From: Betaproteobacteria bacterium UBA7395
GTDB lineage: Bacteria; Pseudomonadota; Gammaproteobacteria; Burkholderiales; Rhodocyclaceae
NCBI GenBank assembly: GCA_002470165.1
Contig: DKNF01000239.1
Location: 1 to 6,078, forward strand
DNA length: 6,078 nucleotides
Direction of reading: 5' to 3'
The translations under genes and the position numbers were made by a program. Of this stretch, positions 1 to 4,850 are shown piece by piece (position 1 is the first letter of the stretch; the number at the start of each line of letters is the position of its first letter). The notes under the pieces were generated by a model. The model saw nothing but the letters and a program-made list of their open reading frames with translations, did no database searches and had not been told where the DNA came from.

Positions 1-1034
1 CGCAGTTTCATGAGGTTGTCGACGATGACCTTGTCGCCCGGCTGCAGTCCGCCGAGCACCACCCAGTCCTTGCCGTACCATTCACCGGTCTTGATCGGGC
101 GCGGGGCGACCTTGTTCTCGGCGTCGGCGGTCATCACCAGGTTACCCTGTTCGCTCTGGATCACCGCCGTCTGCGGGATCAGGAAAACGCCGTCGCGTTC
201 GCCGGTGAGCAGGCGTACACGGACGAACTGGCCGGGCAGCAGTTGCTGTTCCGGGTTGGCAAATTCGGCGCGCAACGCCTGGGTGCCGAGGGTCGTGTCG
301 AGATTGGCGGCAACGAAGTTGAGTTTGCCCGGCTGACCATAAACCTGACCGTTGGCCAGGATCAGCTCGACGCCGCGCACGTCTTCGTCGCGGACCCGGC
401 CGGCCGGCAGTTTGGCCAGATCGCTCTCGCCCAGCGAGAAGCTGACCCACATCGGGTTGGTCTGGTAGATCGAGGTCAGCAGGCTGTCGCTGCCGGTATT
501 CACCAGATTGCCCTCGGAACGCACGGCGCGCCCGCTGGTGCCGGCGACCGGCGCGGTCACGGTGGTCCACGACAGGTTGAGTTCGGCCTGGCGCAGCGCG
601 GCCTGGGCCATCGCATCGGCCGAGACGGCGTCGTCGTAATCCTTCTGGCTGATTGCCCGGGCTTCGGCCAGGCCTTTCAGGCGTTGTTTCTCGCGCGCCG
701 TCTGGTCGGCGCGGGCGCGGGCTTCGGCCAGGGCAATCTCGAACGGTGCCCGGTCAATCTGGAACAGCGGCTGGCCGGCCTTGACCACCTCGCCTTCTTG
801 ATAAAGGCGGCGGATCAGGATGCCGCCGACCCGGGCGCGGACTTCGGTCTCGCGCGCGCCTTCGGTCTGTGCCATGACCTCGATCGAGGTCGGTACGGTA
901 CGCGGCTGCATTTCCAGGACGGTGACCGGCATCGGCCCCATCTGCGGGCCGGCAGCCCCTTGTTGATCGGAACAGGCGGCGAGGCCGAGGGTACAGATGG
1001 CCAAGGCAAGCAAGGTGGGCTTCAGCGTTTTCAT
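1..1034 (-). CDS. RND efflux periplasmic adaptor (membrane fusion) lipoprotein, AcrA/MexA type, 3' end missing
   Basis: Adaptor of a tripartite RND drug-efflux pump, anchored in the inner membrane by lipid and bridging the RND transporter to an outer-membrane channel. The 344 residues present begin with a lipoprotein signal peptide (MKTLKP, hydrophobic stretch, lipobox LAAC with Cys21). Residues 64-94 form the first half of a lipoyl domain (RVGGILIRRLYQEGEVVKAGQ, then LFQID). Residues about 98-152 are an Ala/Arg/Gln-rich helical hairpin, and 157-180 complete the lipoyl domain (TVTAPVAGTSGR). A beta-barrel spans about 190-275 (LLPGQFVRVR), followed by the membrane-proximal domain (FLIPQTAVIQ). 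Family members have about 370-400 residues, so roughly 30-55 residues lie beyond the left edge. The ATG is chosen because the signal peptide and a GGAG ribosome-binding site fit it exactly. It is divergent from a TetR-type repressor gene, and the RND pump gene is expected downstream outside the window. The substrate cannot be deduced. Confidence 0.95.
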   Translation of the reverse strand, partial: MKTLKPTLLALAICTLGLAACSDQQGAAGPQMGPMPVTVLEMQPRTVPTSIEVMAQTEGARETEVRARVGGILIRRLYQEGEVVKAGQPLFQIDRAPFEIALAEARARADQTAREKQRLKGLAEARAISQKDYDDAVSADAMAQAALRQAELNLSWTTVTAPVAGTSGRAVRSEGNLVNTGSDSLLTSIYQTNPMWVSFSLGESDLAKLPAGRVRDEDVRGVELILANGQVYGQPGKLNFVAANLDTTLGTQALRAEFANPEQQLLPGQFVRVRLLTGERDGVFLIPQTAVIQSEQGNLVMTADAENKVAPRPIKTGEWYGKDWVVLGGLQPGDKVIVDNLMKL

Positions 1035-1043
1035 GAGTTGGGG

Positions 1044-1047
1044 CTCC
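1044..1047 (-). promoter_or_regulatory. Ribosome-binding site of the adaptor gene
   Basis: On the minus strand GGAG lies 9 nt before the ATG whose first base is at 1034. It supports this start codon, the one that also gives a proper lipoprotein signal peptide. Confidence 0.7.
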
Positions 1048-1063
1048 GGGAAATTTTTGCGTT

Positions 1064-1091
1064 ATTATATACAGACACGAATGTATGTAAA
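1064..1091 (-). promoter_or_regulatory. Sigma70-type promoter of the efflux adaptor gene
   Basis: Reading the minus strand, TTTACA (1086-1091, five of six bases of the -35 consensus) is followed after a 16-bp spacer by a perfect TATAAT -10 box (1064-1069). Transcription would start near 1057, leaving a leader of about 23 nt that contains the GGAG site. The spacer and parts of both hexamers are covered by the 24-bp dyad at 1066-1089, the expected arrangement for repression by steric exclusion of RNA polymerase. The boxes are seen in the sequence; promoter activity is inferred. Confidence 0.75.
1066..1089. promoter_or_regulatory. AcrR-like operator (24-bp imperfect dyad)
   Basis: The arms TATATACA (1066-1073) and TGTATGTA (1082-1089) are inverted repeats matching at 7 of 8 positions around an 8-bp centre. 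Aligned with the E. coli AcrR operator as remembered (arms TACATACA and TGTATGTA, same 24-bp length), 19 of 24 positions agree, including the whole right arm with the preceding GAA. The dyad lies in the divergent gap beside an AcrR-like repressor gene and covers the adaptor promoter. Repressor binding is inferred from this match and position. The site may also serve autoregulation, but no convincing promoter for the repressor gene was resolved. Confidence 0.8.
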
Positions 1092-1154
1092 ACATTTCGT
1101 TTTATCGGGCAGGCGATTTACCATGGCGTCCGCCCGGGGAAAGCAGCAGGCAAC

Positions 1155-1160
1155 AGGAGA
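1155..1160 (+). promoter_or_regulatory. Ribosome-binding site of the TetR-family gene
   Basis: AGGAGA followed by AGGAA lies 5 nt before the ATG at 1166. This strong purine-rich site fixes the start of the repressor gene. Confidence 0.75.
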
Positions 1161-1165
1161 AGGAA

Positions 1166-1789
1166 ATGGTCAGGAAAACCAAGGAAGAAGCCGAGCGGAC
1201 GCGTCAGGAGATCATCGATGCTGCCCGACGCGTATTTCACGCGTGTGGCGTCAGTCGTTCCTCGCTTGACCGCATCGCCCGTGAGGCCGGTGTCACCCGC
1301 GGTGCGGTTTACTGGCACTTCAAGGACAAGGCCGAGCTGTTTTTTGCAATGCGCGACGCCATGTTCGCGCCGATGATCGGCAGTACCGATGCCATCCTTT
1401 ACGATCCTGCGCTACACAATCCGCTGGATGCCATCGAGGGTTCGATCCGCCAATTTTTCCGTGTGCTGGTGGAGAATGCCGAGTTTCGCGAGGTTTTCGA
1501 GATCATGATCTCGCGCTGTGAATATGTCGATGAATTCGCCAGCATCGAACAGGAAGTCGGTCGGCCGGCGCAGGAATTCCTCGACAAGATCCTGCGCATG
1601 TACCGACTGGCGGCCGAGAAGGGTTATCTTCGGGCCGGACTTGATCCGGATGTGGTTGCCCGCGATACCTGGGCCTTCACCAGCGGCCTGCTCCACCTGT
1701 TGCTCGGCTGCCGCCGGGGAAGCGGCATGGAATCCGAGATTGCCGGCATGGTTTCGGCGCATATGGCCCTGCGGCGGCGGGTGCCCTGA
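1166..1789 (+). CDS. TetR/AcrR-family transcriptional repressor of the adjacent efflux genes
   Basis: A 207-residue DNA-binding repressor, close to the usual size for the AcrR/TtgR branch (about 210 residues). The N-terminal helix-turn-helix domain covers about residues 10-56. The recognition part VTRGAVYWHFKDK (43-55) is nearly the same as in E. coli AcrR, and the start MVRKTKEEAERTRQEI is also AcrR-like. The C-terminal part contains EIMISRCEYVDEFASIEQ, resembling the AcrR segment around HKCEFVGEMA, so the ligand-binding half belongs to the same branch. Such proteins bind hydrophobic drugs, bile-type compounds or solvents and then release the operator. The gene is divergent from the efflux adaptor with an AcrR-like operator between them, so local control of the pump is the natural role. 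The inducer is unknown. The HDOD gene follows on the same strand after 83 nt, and no clear terminator is seen between them. Confidence 0.95.
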   Translation: MVRKTKEEAERTRQEIIDAARRVFHACGVSRSSLDRIAREAGVTRGAVYWHFKDKAELFFAMRDAMFAPMIGSTDAILYDPALHNPLDAIEGSIRQFFRVLVENAEFREVFEIMISRCEYVDEFASIEQEVGRPAQEFLDKILRMYRLAAEKGYLRAGLDPDVVARDTWAFTSGLLHLLLGCRRGSGMESEIAGMVSAHMALRRRVP

Positions 1790-1844
1790 ACGCCTGATTC
1801 CCCTTGTGCCGGGGATATTGCGGTAGCAGGAGATTCGATGATCT

Positions 1845-1872
1845 GATACCGTTGCCGGCAGGGGGGGGTATC
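1845..1872 (+). repeat. Inverted repeat enclosing a G-tract before the HDOD start codon
   Basis: GATACC (1845-1850) and GGTATC (1867-1872) are a perfect 6-bp inverted repeat separated by 16 nt. The loop holds GCCGGC and most of the run of eight G (1861-1868) that is the only Shine-Dalgarno-like sequence for the TTG at 1873. If the hairpin forms in RNA, its 3' arm ends immediately before the start codon. Function is not shown; it could tune translation or be chance. Confidence 0.4.
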
Positions 1873-2712
1873 TTGGACAAGGCACAGGTTTTCTCGGCAA
1901 TAGCTGCGCAGATCAGCGAGCACGGTGTGGTCTTCCCGACCAGCGTCCGGCTGGCGTTGCGCATCCGCGACATGCTGGCCGATCCCGATTGTCACATCGA
2001 CGCCGTCGCCAAACTGGTGCAGGCCGAGCCGGTGTTGTCGGCGCGCATCGTCGCACTGGCCAATTCGGTGGCCTACAACCCCTATGGGCGGGAAATCGAC
2101 GATCTGCGCTCGGCCATTGCCAGGATCGGGCTGGCCACGGTGCGCACCCTGGCCATGGCAGTCGTCGCGCGGCAGATGGCCGGGAATTCGATACCGGCGG
2201 ACGCCAGCGCACTGGCGGAGAAACTGTGGGCGCACAGTGCCCATGTGGCGGCGCTGGCGCGGGTGCTGGCCCGCCGGGTTACCCGGCTCGATCCGGAGGC
2301 GGCGATGTTCGCCGGTATCGTCCATGAAGTCGCGGGGTTTTACCTGCTTTCGCGCAGCCAGGATTACCCCGGTATCCTCGGCGACGATTTTGCCGAATGG
2401 ATCGAATGCGGCGAGCGCACGATCGGCGAGCCGCTGCTGCGGGTGCTGAATGTTCCGGAGAACATCCGGGCGGCGGTCGACACCTATTGGGACGGTTATC
2501 TGGGGATGCCGCCGGCGACCCTTGGCGACACGCTGCTGCTGGCCGAGGAATTGTGTCCGGTCCCATCGCCGCTGCATGTCCGGGGCGATGGTGGTTCACC
2601 ATCCCGCGGGAGTGCCGAAATCGAGTTGCTGATCGGCGAGGAATTGCTCACCGAAATTCTCGAAGAGTCCCGGCGGGAGGTCGATTCACTCTCCGATGCC
2701 TTGCGTTTTTGA
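1873..2712 (+). CDS. HDOD-domain protein
   Basis: A 279-residue soluble protein made mostly of one HDOD domain (about residues 14-215), a relative of HD phosphohydrolases usually thought to act in signalling without a proven reaction. The N-terminal half matches the family pattern: FPTSVRLALRIRDML, then DPDCHIDAVAKLVQAEPVLS and ALANS (residues 21-65). The second half has a helix with WAHSAHVAALARVLAR (119-134) and MFAGIVHEVAGFYLL, where the family's HD-like position reads His151-Glu152, so metal-dependent hydrolase activity is doubtful. No fused GGDEF, EAL or receiver domain is present. The TTG start is preferred: it sits 4 nt after an AGGGGGGGG tract and begins a typical HDOD N terminus (LDKAQVFSAIAAQ). 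The reading frame is open back to another TTG at 1804, but that one lacks a ribosome-binding site. The gene lies between the efflux regulator and the chemosensory operon; a link to either is unproven. Confidence 0.85.
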   Translation: MDKAQVFSAIAAQISEHGVVFPTSVRLALRIRDMLADPDCHIDAVAKLVQAEPVLSARIVALANSVAYNPYGREIDDLRSAIARIGLATVRTLAMAVVARQMAGNSIPADASALAEKLWAHSAHVAALARVLARRVTRLDPEAAMFAGIVHEVAGFYLLSRSQDYPGILGDDFAEWIECGERTIGEPLLRVLNVPENIRAAVDTYWDGYLGMPPATLGDTLLLAEELCPVPSPLHVRGDGGSPSRGSAEIELLIGEELLTEILEESRREVDSLSDALRF

Positions 2713-2713
2713 G

Positions 2714-2730
2714 AGCTTTCCGGCAAAGCT
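2714..2730 (+). terminator. Small hairpin after the HDOD gene, possible weak terminator
   Basis: AGCTTT and AAAGCT form a perfect 6-bp stem around the loop CCGGC, starting 2 nt after the HDOD stop codon. The following sequence (GAAATTGTTAT) is not a true run of T, so intrinsic termination would be weak. It may instead protect the transcript end. Confidence 0.35.
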
Positions 2731-2775
2731 GAAATTGTTATGAATAACCTGCTGGATATTGCGGTTTTTGTGGTT

Positions 2776-2784
2776 TGTAATAAT
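2776..2784 (+). promoter_or_regulatory. Candidate extended -10 promoter for the chemosensory operon
   Basis: The 154-bp gap 2713-2866 is clearly AT-richer than its surroundings. It contains TGT followed by AATAAT, an extended -10 element with five of six consensus bases, giving a start near 2791 and a leader of about 75 nt. There is no good -35 box at normal spacing. A weaker alternative is TTGTAA (2775-2780) with TACCAT (2797-2802). No sigma54 site (GG-N10-GC) and no FliA-type GCCGATAA box were found. The exact promoter is therefore uncertain. Confidence 0.3.
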
Positions 2785-2866
2785 TAATTTTGCTTGTACC
2801 ATAAGTTCGTCGTTCTCCGGGCGGCATCAAGAACAGCCCAGCAACCCCAATAAGAGTCTGCACGCA

Positions 2867-3232
2867 ATGAAAACAATATTCCTAGTCGATGATTCAGCCA
2901 CCATCCTGCTCAGCATTTCGAACATTCTCGGCAAGGCGGGTTACGCCACCGAGAAGGCCGGAAGCGGTGAAGAGGCGTTGAAGAAATTCCAGGCCGGCGT
3001 CAAGGTCGACCTGCTGATCACCGATCTGAACATGCCCGGCATCAACGGGATCGAGTTGATCAAGGAAGTGCGCAAGCTGCCGGCTTACAAGTTCATTCCC
3101 ATCCTGTTCCTGACCACCGAGTCGCAACAGTCGCGCAAGCTGGAGGCCAAGGCGGCCGGTGCGTCGGGCTGGATCGTCAAGCCCGCGACCGCGGACGAAC
3201 TGCTGAATACCATCAAGCTGGTCCTGCGCTGA
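2867..3232 (+). CDS. cheY: CheY-type single-domain response regulator
   Basis: A 121-residue stand-alone receiver domain, the usual CheY length. Key residues are all present: the acidic pair Asp8-Asp9 (FLVDDS) that binds magnesium, the phospho-acceptor Asp53 in [10 protein letters not shown], the switch residue Thr83 in FLTTES, and Lys105 in IVKP. The aromatic position before the lysine is Trp102, where E. coli CheY has Tyr. No output domain follows, so it acts by protein contact. The frame is open upstream to 2759, but ATG 2867 is chosen because the family begins at [15 protein letters not shown] about 10 nt upstream is a modest ribosome-binding site. It is the first gene of a run with a chemoreceptor, a STAS protein and CheA, so phosphorylation by that CheA is expected. 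Whether its output is a flagellar motor or another target cannot be read here. Confidence 0.93.
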   Translation: MKTIFLVDDSATILLSISNILGKAGYATEKAGSGEEALKKFQAGVKVDLLITDLNMPGINGIELIKEVRKLPAYKFIPILFLTTESQQSRKLEAKAAGASGWIVKPATADELLNTIKLVLR

Positions 3233-3235
3233 GGT
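3231..3235 (+). promoter_or_regulatory. Ribosome-binding site of the chemoreceptor gene, overlapping the cheY stop
   Basis: GAGGT begins inside the TGA stop of cheY and lies 7 nt before the ATG at 3243. The overlap suggests translational coupling of the two genes. Confidence 0.65.
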
Positions 3236-3242
3236 CATTGAC

Positions 3243-4523
3243 ATGCCGATCGATAACCTGAAACGTCGGGGCTTGATCGTTGCGCTCCTGGTGGCGGCAG
3301 TTGCCTTCGTCGTGGTCTACCTACTCAACGAATGGTTTCACGAGATCTTGCTGCCCGGCCTGGGATTCAGCAATCCGCTGGGCGATGCCGTTGGTTCTGT
3401 CTTCCTGGTGCTGGCGGCTTACCTGGCGCAACGCCTGGTCTCCCTGGCGGTGTACCGCGATGCGATGCTGGGGATGACGACGCAGCAGGAGGAAATCGTC
3501 GGCAAGATCAGCAATGTCGAGACGGTCAGCGAGGAGGTTGCCCGGGAGTTGGCCGGCGTGCGCAATTTCAACGAAGTGTTGCGCAGGCAGCTGGACGGGA
3601 TTGTTGCCGCCACCGAAAAAGCCGCTTACGACATTACGGAACGCCTGCAGGCCATCGATTCGGTAGTGACCACTCTGGATAATTTCGTCGCGGAAACGGC
3701 CAGGACATCGAGCGAACTGGCGAACAGCTCGGAGGAGGATATCCAGGGCAATCGTGCGCTGATCGAAAAAATGGATTCCTACATCCGCAAGCGGATCGAG
3801 GAAGCGCAACTCGATCAGCAGCGCATCGAGCAGATCGTGAATGAGGCCCAAGGCCTGGGTACGCTGGTCCGGCTGGTCAAGGATATTTCCAGCCAGACCA
3901 ATCTGCTGGCGCTCAACGCGGCCATCGAAGCCGCTCGGGCCGGCGAAGCCGGGCGGGGTTTTGCCGTGGTTGCCGACGAGGTACGCAAGCTGTCGACCGA
4001 GACCGATGTCGCGGTCAACAAGATCAACGAGGGGATCAACGGGGTTGCCAGCTCGATCCGCACCCAGTTCCAGGACAAGCTTGCGCATTCCAGCGTGGAA
4101 GGCGAGCGTGCGGCTTTGACCGAGTTTGCCGCCCAGCTCGGCAGTCTGGGCGAGGGTTACCAGACCCTGCTCGATCATGACCTCAACGTGTTGCGTACGG
4201 TCCGCGAAGCCAGCGGCGAACTGGCCCGGATGTTCATGGATGTGCTGGCCTGCGTCCAGTTCCAGGACATCACCCGCCAGCAGATCGAAATCGTCTCCAA
4301 TGCCTTGCGCAAGCTCGACGAGCATGCCGACACCCTGGCCCGGCGCATTCGCGACGCCGAAGGCGAAACCTTCGAATATGTGCCGCTGGCCGAGCACCTC
4401 GACGACTTGTACGGCAAGTACGTCATGGATGCACAGCGGATCAGTCATCAGGAAGCCTTGCACCAGTCACCCAGCGTGAATGCCAAGGCATCCGGCGGGT
4501 CGGCAAAGATCGAACTGTTCTGA
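3243..4523 (+). CDS. Membrane-anchored methyl-accepting chemotaxis protein with CheZ-like C-terminal motif
   Basis: A 426-residue chemoreceptor that should form coiled-coil arrays with CheA and coupling proteins. Two membrane helices (about residues 11-28 and 49-70) enclose only some 20 residues, too few for a periplasmic ligand-binding domain. No HAMP domain is recognisable; a long helical region (about 80-210) leads directly into the signalling tip, which is fully conserved ([14 protein letters not shown], then [24 protein letters not shown], 214-251). After the tip the sequence departs from classical receptors. Residues 337-349 read [13 protein letters not shown], resembling the CheZ active-site region (FQDLTGQ), with Asp342 and Gln346 in DxxxQ spacing. 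The tail is flexible and ends in SAKIELF. Its gene follows cheY by 10 nt and precedes the STAS gene by 10 nt. Sensing may be of membrane state, cytoplasmic signals or a partner protein (inference). Receptor identity is certain; phosphatase activity is untested. Confidence 0.95.
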   Translation: MPIDNLKRRGLIVALLVAAVAFVVVYLLNEWFHEILLPGLGFSNPLGDAVGSVFLVLAAYLAQRLVSLAVYRDAMLGMTTQQEEIVGKISNVETVSEEVARELAGVRNFNEVLRRQLDGIVAATEKAAYDITERLQAIDSVVTTLDNFVAETARTSSELANSSEEDIQGNRALIEKMDSYIRKRIEEAQLDQQRIEQIVNEAQGLGTLVRLVKDISSQTNLLALNAAIEAARAGEAGRGFAVVADEVRKLSTETDVAVNKINEGINGVASSIRTQFQDKLAHSSVEGERAALTEFAAQLGSLGEGYQTLLDHDLNVLRTVREASGELARMFMDVLACVQFQDITRQQIEIVSNALRKLDEHADTLARRIRDAEGETFEYVPLAEHLDDLYGKYVMDAQRISHQEALHQSPSVNAKASGGSAKIELF

Positions 4524-4524
4524 C

Positions 4525-4529
4525 GGAGG
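4525..4529 (+). promoter_or_regulatory. Ribosome-binding site of the STAS gene
   Basis: A perfect GGAGG lies 4 nt before the ATG at 4534, just after the receptor stop codon. It decides the STAS start against the longer open frame that begins at 4480 inside the receptor gene. Confidence 0.75.
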
Positions 4530-4533
4530 TTGT

Positions 4534-4839
4534 ATGGGGAGCAATAACCGCCTGGTCATTGTCGAGGACATGACCATCTACAACGCGCTCGACCAGAAGA
4601 ACCAGCTGGTGGCTGCCTTGGATGCCGCCGACGGCCTGGAGCTGGATCTTTCCCAGGTTGCCGAAATCGATTCGGCCGGATTGCAGTTGCTGATCCTGGC
4701 CAAGCGCGAAGCGGCGCGACTGGACAAGCAGATGTCCATCGTCGCGCACAGCCCGGTGGTGCGCCAGACACTCGATTTCTGCAATCTCGCCGCTTTTTTC
4801 GGTGATCCGGTCGTCATTACCGCACATGAGCAGCATTAA
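4534..4839 (+). CDS. STAS-domain protein, anti-sigma-factor-antagonist-like
   Basis: A 101-residue single STAS domain, the typical length of SpoIIAA-like proteins. The beta strand LELDLSQVAEIDSAGLQLLI (35-54) is the family hallmark. Ser47 in DSAG sits at the position phosphorylated in SpoIIAA-type proteins. The later SIVAHSPVVRQTLDFCNL (68-85) matches the usual loop and helix before the last strand. In sigma-factor switching such proteins bind an anti-sigma kinase until phosphorylated. Here no anti-sigma kinase or sigma factor is next to it; instead it lies between a chemoreceptor and CheA, 10 and 11 nt away. A role as a scaffold or regulator in the chemosensory complex is therefore plausible but inferred. 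The start ATG is supported by GGAGG. The fold assignment is firm; the partner is unknown. Confidence 0.92.
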   Translation: MGSNNRLVIVEDMTIYNALDQKNQLVAALDAADGLELDLSQVAEIDSAGLQLLILAKREAARLDKQMSIVAHSPVVRQTLDFCNLAAFFGDPVVITAHEQH

Positions 4840-4843
4840 GGAG
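4838..4843 (+). promoter_or_regulatory. Ribosome-binding site of cheA, overlapping the STAS stop
   Basis: AAGGAG overlaps the TAA stop of the STAS gene and lies 7 nt before the GTG at 4851. It supports the GTG start and coupled translation. The nearby ATG at 4855 is out of frame and stops after two codons. Confidence 0.75.
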
Positions 4844-4850
4844 CAGATTC

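Noticed and set aside
1199..1244. Three ACGCGT hexamers within 46 bp in the repressor gene
   Set aside because: They fall on Thr-Arg/Ala-Arg-type codons in GC-rich coding sequence with irregular spacing; no regulatory meaning can be supported.
243..1376. Long + strand open frame of 377 codons opposite the adaptor gene
   Set aside because: It is antisense to a clear AcrA-type coding sequence, crosses the divergent promoter and overlaps the repressor gene. Its protein has no recognisable domain. It is a GC-rich shadow frame.
1800..1814. CCCC...GGGG hairpin after the repressor gene as a terminator
   Set aside because: The stem is only 4 bp with a 7-nt loop and no T run follows.
1804..1872. Longer HDOD start at the upstream TTG
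   Set aside because: No Shine-Dalgarno sequence precedes it, and the extra 23 residues do not look like the family N terminus.
1624..2577. Minus-strand open frame of 317 codons across the repressor and HDOD genes
   Set aside because: It spans two real genes and their gap in antisense, and the translation is Arg/Gln/His-rich without domains.
2771..2793. Possible sigma54 promoter (TGG ... TTGCT) before cheY
   Set aside because: The distance between GG and GC is 17 nt instead of the required 10.
2759..2866. N-terminal extension of the CheY-type protein by 36 residues
   Set aside because: Receiver domains begin at the [10 protein letters not shown] position, and the extension lies in AT-rich intergenic DNA with no ribosome-binding site.
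3321..4463. Long minus-strand open frame of 380 codons opposite the chemoreceptor
   Set aside because: It mirrors the receptor codons, has no ribosome-binding site of note and no recognisable protein family.
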